A DNA stretch of 64,000 bases. Source: Cylicocyclus nassatus. Its lineage: Eukaryota > Nematoda > Chromadorea > Rhabditida > Strongylidae. The stretch's first letter is position 1, and each line of letters begins with the position of its first letter. A program made the position numbers and the translations under genes. The notes under the pieces are model-generated. The model saw only the letters and a program-made list of their open reading frames with translations, did no database searches and was not told where the DNA came from. Location of the stretch: NCBI GenBank assembly GCA_958299035.1, contig CATQJL010000112.1, positions 18,575,361 through 18,639,360 of the forward strand, read 5' to 3'. Positions 46,801 to 56,118 of this stretch are shown in pieces.

Positions 46801-49800
46801 TTCCGCCACTGGTGCCGGGCCTGGATACTTATGTCATGAAGAACATGTGACCAGCGAAAGAAAATCATTTTACACCGTCGAGTAACCCAGACTGCGATGC
46901 ACATAACGGTGACTACTTCGAAACTGCACGATTTCAGTGTGGTCAAAGTCTAGTTACGGGGGATCTCAGGCATCCGTCAGACTTCATTCAAAAACGCCCA
47001 AGCGTTCAAAAGCGTCTGAAAGAGCGCGCGAATTTTTTGAGTCTCTCTTTATGTACTCTTCCTCTCACCTCTCTTCACACATACGCGCTAGCCTAGCAGC
47101 GCAGAGTGTGTGAGAAGAGGTGAGGAATGCGAATAGAGTCAATGGAATGTGAGCGCTCCGAGCGCTTTGGGGCACTTTTGAGCTCATTTGAACGCCGCTG
47201 GGCGCTTTGAGGGGGAGGAGTGGGCGTAGTGGTATGAGGCGCCGCTATGACCAGATCGGACGCAGGTTCGATCCCCGTCCCTGGGCCAACTAAGCCCTCT
47301 ACCCTCCGGTGCCGGTAGGTACCAGAATGAGCTGTGAGGATAAAAGCACCGACTTGGTAAACGGCTGGCCCCCGCAAGTCACTGTAATAGGCTCGCACGC
47401 ATACAACTGCCTCTTCGACTATGAACAAGTGTGCGGTCGGCGCATGCCCGTAGAGAGTATTGAAGACGCCGAATCCTTTATCCTGTTTATCCTTTTTTGG
47501 GCGCTTTTAAGCGGATTTTCACGGTTGCCTTACAAGGGAAGGATGGTCAATCGAAGTGGCGTTTTGCAATGGTTTGTGTACCATGTTGGAGGGCATAAAA
47601 CGCTGATTCCAAATGTGTATTCCTTATCTGCAGCGCGTTTCTGCACAAGAAGTTATGAGCGTTCACTGAAGAAAAAAATTGAATGTGACAATAATATCAA
47701 AACAGTAGTAAAATTATACGTAGCGCTTGGATGGACCAGTGGTAATCTTTTTGGTACTTTTCCGTTATCCGGACCCATCTCTTCAAAAGGCTTTCATAAA
47801 AAATGTTCCTTAGTCCAAGAGTGATTTTTCATGGATTCTACAAGCATTGCCTCTCCGCCACGTGTCAGGAAAAATTGACATGTTTTAGTCCATGTTTTTT
47901 TTTTCGAAGTCATTCCCGCTGATGTAAAAGAGCGTTTGTGACCATCTAAGAGCTGTTCAACTGTTTTCTGTTAAAGAAAACTATCTAGCATCCATAAAAG
48001 AACGTCTTGGTTGCTTTCAGCAATGATTTAAGAATGTATTTCTTTCAGAGTTTCTGCTATCAAATAAGCTAAGAAAGACTGGAGATGATGGTTTCAAGTA
48101 CCTCGCTGCTGCTTGTTTCTCCGCTTAGAAGTTGGAACCTCAGCGCACTTTTCTATTCTAGGTAGGCCTAATCTGTTCAATTTATAACAGTAAGATCGTT
48201 CAAGTAAAAATGTGGTCATTATTGACCGAATTTACTTTACTAGGTAGGGCAACACAAATTCTTGGTAAAATCGTGTTAATCGTTTAGATGACATGTCAAA
48301 TTTTTTCGACACGTGGCAGAAGGTTGACACTCCTTCATGTGAAGTGTGGACTAAATTTGGTACAATGAAGGAAGCAATATTCTTTTTAGAAAAAATAGGT
48401 CCGGATAACGGAAAAGTACCATCTTTTTAGCACTCTGTAAATCAAATACTTCTAGATGGAATTTATTCACACTCCGGCTCTCTCATTCAAGCGCTGGAAA
48501 AACTTGAAAAGGTTTCTATCCCAAAAAACACTCATTTTTTGCTCCTTTATATGCTCATAAATCGTCGTCCAGGAAAGCGCCGCAAATAAAGAAGACAGAT
48601 TTGAAATCAGCGTTTCATGCCCTCCAACATGGAGTACGGCTTATCTTAAAAGGCCACTTCGACCAACCATCCTCCTTGTTAGAGGCAGCGCTCTATCGTG
48701 GAAAGTCCGGATTCATCAGTATGCATGGTAGTAGTGACTAATAATCTCCTGTTTCAGATTATTAAATCTTAACGGGACTCTATATGGCTTTGAAGGCAGT
48801 GTCCGGGCAGAAAGTCAATTTTGAGATCTTGTGCTTACCCGGGCCTATTCGCTATGCTGAATCCGAAAATCCACACTGGAGCCGCCATGACATCTCCACC
48901 AGCCGAGTGCAAACGCGTGACTTGAAATCGGAACCGAGAAGATCGCTCCAGAAGCTGGGAGCGTGAATCCACTGTAGGGGAGGACTTTACCACCTGCTAA
49001 TCTGCTAATCTCCTCCTGTGTTAGAGCCCTTCATCGCCGTTTTGCGTTCTCCAATGTGGGTTTTTGGATTCAGCATAGCGAATAGGCCCGGGTAAGCACA
49101 AAATCTCAAAATCGACTTTTTGCCCGGACACTGCCAAGCTCGCGTAAGTCACTGAGTCCTCTAATGCTTCTAAAATGTCAAGCTGCACTGTCAATGAGTT
49201 TTACCTCAAATTTATTTCTAACAATAAGTCGCTGCCCGAAAGGAGACGCAGCGGAAATCGAACAGTGGAAGCTTTGGTACAGTTAAGTTGTAAAGAAAAT
49301 TTGTTGAGGATTCTATGCTGTAGCGACTGTATTGAATGATGTCGGAACCTCTAATGTCGATTTGCCCATCACTTCGATTCTTTTAGGTGCTTTAGGGGGT
49401 CCGTTGAAGAGAGTCTGCTCACTCAGATAATTCATCGGAACTGCCACAGGACAAGCAATTGCAGCGATTCCGCAGGATTTTGTGTACTACTGCAAAACTG
49501 GAAACGTCGAAAATGGGAACTTCCGCAGGATTTTCACGTCGTTGGTTTGAAGACGGGAACTTCTGCAAGACTTTTTATAAAGCACTGCGAAACTTTCAAA
49601 AAATGCCAACTGTTCCGCACCCTCTGACATGCCAGCACTTCCACAAGGTTTTCAATGTGCTGTCTCGTATGATGTTGCTTCGCCAACAGCTAGAGTACAT
49701 GGTCAAACATGTCAGCGGTAGTGCGGAGAACAGTATATGATTCTCACAGTCAATAGAGTAAGGTTCAAATCTCGTTAAGGTGTTCTCTTTTATTGTTATG

Positions 49801-52800
49801 GTTCGCATTCTTCGGAAGTTCCACGGCGCCTCATTTGGGAACTTCCGTAGGTGACCTCGCGTATCCAAACGTTTTGCGGAAGTTCCGGTCAGTTGTCTGA
49901 CCGAGCATATCAGATTTGTCTTTGATTATGTCCGGTAACTTTCCAAACAAAGGTTTATAACACAACATACACCGTGAGCATTATCAATGAGCATTACGTT
50001 ATATTAACCGGCAGCAATATTTCACACGTCCAGCTTCATTTTCCGCTCAGAAGGTTTGAATCTTTGCGCGGTGATTCCTAAATTTAGACAATTTTGCGAT
50101 CTGTGGTAGTCACTGTTGAAATGATTCCTAAGCTGGCTTTTATGTATTCAGGGATGGTGTGCTGTGAGAGTTCTTAGCTTTAGCTAGCTGTATACTTACT
50201 TAAATACTTAGATGGCCCGTCCTCACATGACGTGCGGGCCCCAGTACAGAAGTTGCCATTTTCCCCTGTCCCTCACTTCAGACATCCACTATCTTCTTGG
50301 CCGTCGTCGGTGGCTGCGCCCACGAATTCCAGGGGCGAAAGTCGTATCCAACTGATTTCTCAGCTGGTCCATCCGTTCCACGAACACGTCTGCCCCTCTC
50401 GTCGGTGGTCTTCCACGAGGACGTTTGGCTTCGTGAGGAATCCACTCAGGTGTTCTTAGTGTCCATCTGTTGTCTATTCTTCTCATTATGTGACCGGCCC
50501 ATCGGTGTTTCGCTTTCGCAACGTATTCCGCTGGGTCACGAAGACGGGACATTCTTCTCATATCCGTGCTGCGAAGTCCGACTAGATGTTGCTTGCGTCG
50601 GGTCACTTCAGAAGACTGCGCTCGAGTGCTCTGTGGGTAATCCGTAAAGCTTTCGACGTGGCTACAGTGTCGGCCCAAGTCTCAGCTGCGTAACAGAGCG
50701 CCGGGAGAACGGTTGAGTCGAACAGGTGGGCACGAAGCTCCGGGTCGGTCAGTTGGTCGGTGGCTTCCTTCAGAGGCCCGAAGGCGGCCCAGGTTGCCCT
50801 TCTTCTCTTGTTAAGTTCTTCCCTCAAGTCGTTCTCCATGTTCATCGAACGTCCGAGATACACGTAAGAAGACGTCCCCATAATAGGGATGCCTTCCAAT
50901 TCCATTTCTGCATCTTCGCAAAGGGCGTTCCTCATGAACTGAGTCTTCTTCCGATTTATTCGCAATTCGATCTTCTTCCCTACTTCGCTCAGTTCCTTCA
51001 GCATCGTCTCTGCTTCGATGATACTGCTCGAGAAGAGAACGATGTCGTCCGCAAAACGAAGGTTGGACAGGAATCTCCCATCAACTCGTATGCCTCCCTC
51101 GTCCCAGTCCAGTGACTTCATCACCCGCAAGGCCGCGGTGAACAGCTTCGGCGAGATTGTGTCGCCTTGTCGGACCCCCTTCCCGATTGGTATGGTCAGG
51201 GGGCGATGGAACAGCTGCATCGTTGTTGTACAGTCCTTGTAGCAGTTGGCTAGTGTCCTCACGTAGGCTGGGTCCACTCCTTCGAATACTGACAGGATAG
51301 CGTTGGTTTCGACGCTGTCGAAGGCTTTCTCGTAGTCGACGAAGGTTAGGACGAGAGGCAGTCGGTACTTCCGGCAGACTTCTATGACCCTCGAAACGGT
51401 CTGGATGTGGTTCATGCAGCTGAATCCTTTGCGAAATCCAGCTTGTTCTTGGGGTTGGGCTTCATCCAGTGTCCTTGATATGCGAGCGAGGACAATCTTC
51501 GTGAAAAGCTTGTACAGCACACTCAGCAGGCATATTGGACGATAGTTCCGAAGATCCTCCTGTTCACCCTTCTTGATGAGAAGGACGGTTCTTGACGTTC
51601 TCCACTGGTCGGGAATCTTCTCCTTCTGAAGGTAAGATGTCAAATGCGACGCTAGAATCTCGTGTAGACGGTGTCCTCCGGCTCGCAGAAGTTCGAGGAA
51701 AGATGATCTGGTCCTGGAGCCATGGACGTCTTCATGGTCTGTATCGCGATACGCACTTCAGCAGGTAGAATTCGTGGTGGTACTTCTCCAGTGGGAACAA
51801 CGGGCATCTGCACGGGTGTTGATGAGCGGAAGAGGTTGGTGTAAAAGTTCTTCGCGATAGATTCTATCTTGTATCGGGAAGAAGTTGGAGTCCCGTCTTC
51901 GTTCAGTAGTGCAGCCAGCGGTACGTGATATTCGCAGAGGTCCCTTCGGCACTTCTTGAGACTTCGTCTTCTTTCGGCTGCTTCCAGTATCTTGGCTTGC
52001 CTGTACTTCCTGAGATCCTCTTGCAAAGCTGTTCTGCAACTGGCGTTGGCTATCAGTCGCTCGAGATGGGTTGCATTCGGATCCTGCCTCAAAAATCTTC
52101 TTCTTTCGAGCAATTCCTTGGTGGTCTTCGAAATGCGTTCCAAGTTCTTCTCAGAAGTCACTGAGGCGCATTCTCCGCAGGCTCGCGATCCTTTCAGAAG
52201 CCGGTCGTAGTCGTTCGTTGGGTCCTCCTCGATGGGCCAGTCACAACTTGATATGAGCTCTTCCAGCCTGTTACCGTCATAAACGACTTCCTTCCTTATC
52301 GCGGCACTGTGACAGACTTTCTTTTCCAGCCTTCGGCTGAGTCGTATCTTCGCTCGAAGGAGGCGTTGATTGGAGCCACTACAGAAGGATGCAACTACAG
52401 TGACATCGAGTAAGCTCCACCTTCGGTTGGTGGGAGTGTTGTCGATCTCAGCATGAGTCGTTCCGTTGGGCGATTCCCAAGTCCACCGGCGATATTCTTT
52501 CTTCATGAAGATGGAGTTTCCATGGAAGAGTCGTGCGGCGGAGAGAAGCCCAGCGAGACGGTTGCCCAAATCCAAACTTCCCGATCCTATATTCCTTTTC
52601 TAGTGGCATCCCGATTTTCGCATTGAAGTCGCCCACAACATACTTGTAGAAGGACTTTTCGTTGCGGACGACCTCCTCCACGTCTTCGTAGAAAGCATCT
52701 AGTTCTGAGTCGTCAGCTGCTGATGTTGGCGAGTAGCAGGTGATGATGCTGATGGTCTTCTGACGTGGAGGGCGTAGTCGTAGGATGCCTAGTCGAGGTG

Positions 52801-53711
52801 ACAGGATCTCGTGCGAATCGACAAGATGGACGATAGATGGGTGGACGACAAAGCCGACGTCTCTCACGTTTCGTGATGGAACCTTTTCACCACGAATGAT
52901 GAGGGTACCATCACTCATCTGTCGCACGTCCTTCTTCCTGGACTTCGTTTCCTGCAGAACGATGATGTGGTAGTTGATGTGCTCTGCAGCGTCGAGAAGA
53001 GCGTGGAGGTCGGCGTTTGTAGAGACTGTCCTGGCGTTGTAGGTGCATAGCATGAGGCAGTCTCCATGGCGTGTCGTCCGGGCAGACGTGTCGTTTTTGT
53101 CCAATCCGAAAGGCGCCCTGAGTACCCTGACATCGTTCTTGCTACCACCCGGCGCCGTAGGCGGATACGATGTGCAGGGTTTTTTTTCTGATCTTCTAAA
53201 TGGAGTAATATGAATTTTTCCCTACAAGAGGTGGCTTACTAGGCCTACTCTTGATTTTCACGGGGCGATCGCTGACCCCGGGCTTGGAGCGGGAAGAGAC
53301 CGCCTAGAGACCAGAAGAAGCCAGACGGCGGGGGATCTGGCGTGGCCGGTTCTTATAGGCATCCGGCCGAAAGCGGAAACGTCGAACTTCTTCGCAGCTT
53401 GGGAGGCCCTACCAGAGTATACACTCGGCTGTGCATCGCAGTTCGACACCCAGTGCCACCCCCACGCCACGATGAGGCGACCGACCATTGTGGGGGTTGC
53501 TAGCTGTATATTCTAGAATATACAGACTATGAACAATACGATCCATATATTAACTGCTGTGACTGGAAGAGATACGCCATTATGAGATCGATTATATTTA
53601 TAGAAAGAGTATCTGGCTTCAGAAAAACTTGCCCGCTCTTTTTTTTGAATTCATAGTTAACAACAAGAAAGTACTTACACCAAGTGAAATTCCATCGAAT
53701 ATGGCTTCCAT
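43812..53711 (-). CDS. Proline-rich tandem-repeat protein of unknown function
   Basis: The certain part is the long exon 45050-43948 (minus). It carries a polyproline block ([19 protein letters not shown]), then about five 26-29-residue repeats built around [19 protein letters not shown], then basic repeats ([16 protein letters not shown]). The exon is open in frame from an acceptor TATAG at 45,051. The first internal ATG is at 44,939 (MAEYEYMGE). A phase-0 exon 53711-53679 ([11 protein letters not shown], donor GTAAGT, acceptor-like CACCAG just before the ATG) can be joined to give a hydrophobic start, [20 protein letters not shown], but this skips an 8.6-kb repeat-filled intron and is only inferred. 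The donor AGGTGAGT at 43,948 leads to a last exon 43896-43812, or alternatively to a short basic end (RSARKK) from the acceptor near 43,813. The full model has 406 residues. No family recognised; possible secreted or surface scaffold. Confidence 0.5.
45209..46475 (-). mobile_element. RTE copy C, highly degenerate fragment
   Basis: Sequence from the 3' tail (GATACTTAGATGG) to the endonuclease-linker region (TCTAGTGGCACCCTGATTTTCG) aligns in pieces with copy B. Large internal deletions and many frameshifts are visible, and a poly-G run sits at about 45,390. No usable frame remains. It is the oldest-looking RTE copy in the window and lies in the proposed long intron of the proline-rich gene. Confidence 0.75.
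46476..46620. repeat. Dispersed repeat (CACATAATGTAGTTGG family)
   Basis: TAATATTGTATACATGTAGCC and nearby motifs recur in the same order at about 54,190-54,330. Unnamed, non-coding. Confidence 0.55.
47215..47285 (+). repeat. tRNA-derived (SINE-like) head
   Basis: An A-box-like GGCGTAGTGGTATGAG is followed after about 28 bases by an exact B box, GGTTCGATCCC (47,265-47,275), the internal RNA polymerase III promoter layout. No cloverleaf with complementary acceptor ends can be drawn, so I do not call it a functional tRNA; it is more likely a SINE head or tRNA relic. Confidence 0.5.
47523..48690. mobile_element. Foldback element with AAGGGAAGGAT termini
   Basis: The left end GGTTGCCTTACAAGG..GGATGGTC is mirrored by GACCAACCATCCTCCTTGTT at about 48,661. 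Inner inverted segments include CCGTTATCCGGACC (about 47,761) and GGTCCGGATAACGG (about 48,402). Ends resemble the outer arms of the composite element at 6,473-7,827. No transposase frame. Confidence 0.65.
48795..49135. mobile_element. Foldback MITE with GGCAGTGTCCGGGCA ends
   Basis: Terminal inverted repeats GGCAGTGTCCGGGCA and TGCCCGGACACTGCC are exact complements. Pairing continues inward through CCGGGCCTATTCGCTATGCT and its complement, leaving a loop of about 150 bp. Confidence 0.75.
49136..50182. other. Anonymous spacer before RTE copy B
   Basis: Contains repeated GGAACTTCCG-type motifs (about 49,520-49,870) in both orientations but no gene. It ends at the 12-bp target duplication of RTE copy B. 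Confidence 0.45.
50289..50678 (-). pseudogene. RTE copy B, C-terminal region
   Basis: Contains [20 protein letters not shown] and [18 protein letters not shown]. It overlaps the end of the reverse transcriptase frame (50,603-51,643) in another frame, so a frameshift lies near 50,610-50,640. The Trp of the PPTRWADVF motif in copy A is Gly here. Confidence 0.8.
50603..51643 (-). pseudogene. RTE copy B, reverse transcriptase
   Basis: A 346-residue open frame covers the palm and thumb: [85 protein letters not shown] and INRKKTQFM. The catalytic Asp residues (AFD and FADD) are present. Small in-frame deletions relative to copy A occur near 51,125 and 51,290. It copies the element RNA at the nicked target in this clade. 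Confidence 0.85.
51652..52575 (-). pseudogene. RTE copy B, end of endonuclease and linker
   Basis: The frame starts in the last third of the endonuclease ([13 protein letters not shown]..) and runs through a basic linker to [14 protein letters not shown], where a frameshift at about 51,690 ends agreement with copy A (which continues VELLRAG). The conserved endonuclease SDH catalytic motif reads SNQ here ([13 protein letters not shown]), so the nuclease would be inactive even if the frame were restored. Confidence 0.75.
52448..53104 (-). pseudogene. RTE copy B, apurinic-type endonuclease
   Basis: The frame shows [18 protein letters not shown], the catalytic-Glu motif [46 protein letters not shown] and VGDFNAKIG. 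These are the ordered motifs of the APE-like endonuclease that nicks target DNA. It loses the family sequence at about 52,570 through a frameshift and continues nonsensically to 52,448. Confidence 0.8.
53258..53488 (-). pseudogene. RTE copy B, short 5' frame
   Basis: A 76-residue frame starts 11 bases inside the 5' end of the element ([17 protein letters not shown]..). It may be the original translation start region or the small upstream frame found in some RTE elements. Parts of this 5' sequence are repeated in inverted orientation in copy D (55,370-55,505). Confidence 0.4.
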
Positions 53712-54189
53712 TTCTGGTGATACGAGCACACAGAGTAGCCAGATTGAAAGTGTCTGCCAGTACATGACCGTCTAGTATAAACACTTTTAGATAAATGGCA
53801 AACCCTTGTTAGCTTGAAGTTAGCTGCAGGCTGCGTATAAGACTCGAATCGAAGTGATAAAATTCATTATTCATTCATAGGAGTAGTATTCATTCGCGTT
53901 CATCTCCTTCAGCTAGCTTTCGCAAAAATAGGACATTCTTCAAATTATCGCTCGCTTACTGCAAGTATAGGCGATATACGTATAGCGGGCGTGGCCTTGC
54001 AGACGTCTGAACACGTTGAAAAACTTGTTGAACCTCCATTTTGAAGGTTAGATTTCTATGCTTTCTGTCGTCCAATGCAAAAAGGTCCCAAACTTGCGTG
54101 AACTTTCCGATGTTTATGCTCCGAACTAGCCTAGTTAGTTTTGGAGCTGGTCTAGAAACCAATAAAGTTGGGAGGTATAAGGACGCACA

Positions 54190-54330
54190 AGTTTTTTGAA
54201 ACTTTTTACATAATGTAGTTTGGAGTAATATTGTATACAAATAGCCCAAATTTGATGTCATATGATTGTTTGCGCGCTGTGAACAAACCATTTGTTTGTT
54301 TGGGCCTTCCATTCAAAAACTTGGTAAAAC
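54190..54330. repeat. Dispersed repeat (CACATAATGTAGTTGG family), copy 2
   Basis: It shares TAATATTGTATACA, TAGCCCAAATT and a closing TTTGTTTGTTTG with the stretch at 46,476-46,620. Confidence 0.55.
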
Positions 54331-54469
54331 CTGTTAAACAGGTAGATGATATGTCAATTTTTTGGCACGTGGCGGGTTGCCTTCATTGACACTAGCTTTT
54401 TCTGATCAAACCAGAGTACTCTTTTATATTGCAAAAAAACTTAAGTTCGAGGTACACAAAACTTGTAAT

Positions 54470-54610
54470 AGTTTCTAAGTTTTTTGCCAGTGCCATGCTA
54501 GCGCTGTGCTGAAACCTCGGTCGATCAATATGGGGTGCGTTCAAGTGGGTCCGGCACGGCGCTGGCACGACGCTAGAACAGCGATGGCGCAGGGCCGTCA
54601 CATAATTAAT
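54470..54610. repeat. GTGCCAGCGCC-type dispersed repeat, copy 4
   Basis: TGCCATGCTAGCGCTGTGC and GGCACGGCGCTGGCACGACG units repeat and partly invert, matching the copies at 25,990, 27,037 and 30,105. Confidence 0.5.
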
Positions 54611-54899
54611 TTTGGACACTATCAATAGCTTAGGCTGCTTGTTCTGTACCTTTGTTGCTGAATGGATAACTTGACCGTGCTTTACAAACCCCTCCTATTT
54701 TTAAATGGGTCACGAGCACAGGGCTTGTTTCTTGCCACAATGCCCCTATACCTTATCAGGAATTTTTTGACTCTTTCATAGATCCCAAGATTCACTAAAT
54801 TGGAAGTCACTTACTGTGTTGAAAAATGTGCAAGTGATGATTATACCTGTGATTAATATTTGAAAATTTTTGAGAATTTAAATTAGCCTTACATAAACA

Positions 54900-55340
54900 A
54901 ATCGTCGAGGGCTTGACTGCCGCTATTTTGGGTTATGGGCCTAGAGAATTTTTCGGAAGCTTTCCAAAGAATTTTTCGAAGTACGTGGCGTTAGCCTTCA
55001 TTTAAAAAAAGAATTTTTGTTGCCCCTCTTCCCTCCCCACCCCCTTCCCTTCCTCAAATGGAAATTCCTGGTTACGCCAGTGGTACATGCTGATTTCTCC
55101 TCGAGGAATCTGAAGATGGAGTTAGGAAAGCGGGGCGGGGAGGGGAGGGGGGATGGAGGTGGGGGAGAGAGTCGTTTGGGTAGATGCACAAAGAGACACG
55201 ATCATTTATACTTTTACGAAGAAGGGATGTAAAAATTTTGAATGAACGGTCGCTTAGCCACACTCCCCAGATCTTTGGGGTGTTTCCCGAAATTTTTTCT
55301 GTGGTCTCATAACCCCCACTCTCCAAAAGTTTCTCACAAG
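54900..55340. repeat. Pyrimidine/purine-rich foldback-like repeat
   Basis: A CT-rich half (about 55,015-55,060) faces a GA/GGGG-rich half (about 55,128-55,180). Outer segments carry the CACACTCC..TTTGGGGTGTTTCCCGAAATTTT motif seen at 28,120 and 57,100. Boundaries are uncertain. Confidence 0.4.
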
Positions 55341-55369
55341 GCTAATTTGAGTTCCTCTTTTCTATGCTG

Positions 55370-55775
55370 ATCGAGTAATAAGATTTTTTCCCTACAAGAG
55401 CAGACTTACTAGGCCAACACTTGATTTCCACTGGGCGATCGCTGACTTCGGGCTTGGAGCAGGGAGCAGAACAGCCTAGCGACCAAAAAACCAGAAGGCG
55501 GTGGGATCTGGCCCTAAGAACTCTGAGTAGATTCCTCGCGAAGCCAAACGTCCCCGAGGAAGACCACCGACGAGATGGGCAGACGTGTTCGTGGAATGGA
55601 TGGACCAGCTGAGAAATCAGCTAGATACGATTTTCGCACCTGGTACCCGTGGACGCAGCCACCGACGGCAACCAAGAAGATCGTGGATGTCTGAAGCGAG
55701 GGGCAGGGACAAATGGCAACATTTGTGGCCGCACGCCACGTGAAGACGGGTCATCTAACAATAAGTATCTAAGTA
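55370..55775 (+). mobile_element. RTE copy D, short rearranged copy with inverted 5' piece
   Basis: The right part (about 55,508-55,775) is the RTE 3' end in sense orientation on the plus strand (GGAAGACCACCGACGAGATG, tail ATAAGTATCTAAGTA). The left part (about 55,370-55,505) matches the RTE 5' region of copy B (53,200-53,345) but in the opposite orientation. The junction is at about 55,506. The pattern fits 5' inversion by twin priming with loss of the middle. Confidence 0.65.
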
Positions 55776-56118
55776 ATTTGAGTTTCTAGAAAATTTTGGG
55801 TATTTTCGAGGTTATTCACAAGTCTAGGAGAGCCACACCTACGCATCGAGAGTTTTTATGCAATAATACATTACTCTGATTTTTTGAAGATAAATAAATA
55901 CAATATTATTATATATTTATTCGTTATTAATGTGAAAAAGGTGAAAGAAAGACGTGTATGAATAATCTAGCTGAATTACTTCAGAAATCATGCAAATGCA
56001 AATGAAAAAAGTGAATAATCGAAACAAATGAAAGGAATGTTAGCGACCTGACTCAGTGAAGTGATACTGTACAATGAGATTTTGAAATGAAGCTGGTAGA
56101 AGCAGCTCAGTTTGCCAA

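Larger units (their letters stand above)
50195..53498 (-). mobile_element. RTE-clade retrotransposon copy B, full length
   Basis: A 12-bp duplication GCTAGCTGTATA flanks both ends (50,183-50,194 and 53,499-53,510), so the complete element is 3,304 bp. On the minus strand the order is a short 5' frame (53,488-53,258), apurinic endonuclease, linker, reverse transcriptase and C-terminal region, then a tail with ATCTAAGTATTTAAGTAAGT. This is the RTE layout. Several frameshifts make it non-autonomous today. Confidence 0.88.
53712..56118. other. Intergenic, repeat-rich
   Basis: Contains the dispersed repeats at 54,190-54,330 and 54,470-54,610, a GC/pyrimidine-rich foldback (54,900-55,340) and RTE copy D (55,370-55,775). 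No gene is supported. Upstream of the proposed first exon of the proline-rich gene the promoter would lie just right of 53,711. Confidence 0.5.

Noticed and set aside
47215..47285. Functional tRNA gene
   Set aside because: The B box is perfect but acceptor and anticodon stems cannot be paired.
47093..47428. Minus-strand frame with [11 protein letters not shown] sequence
   Set aside because: It overlaps the tRNA-like head; such frames recur as artefacts of repeats and show no protein family.
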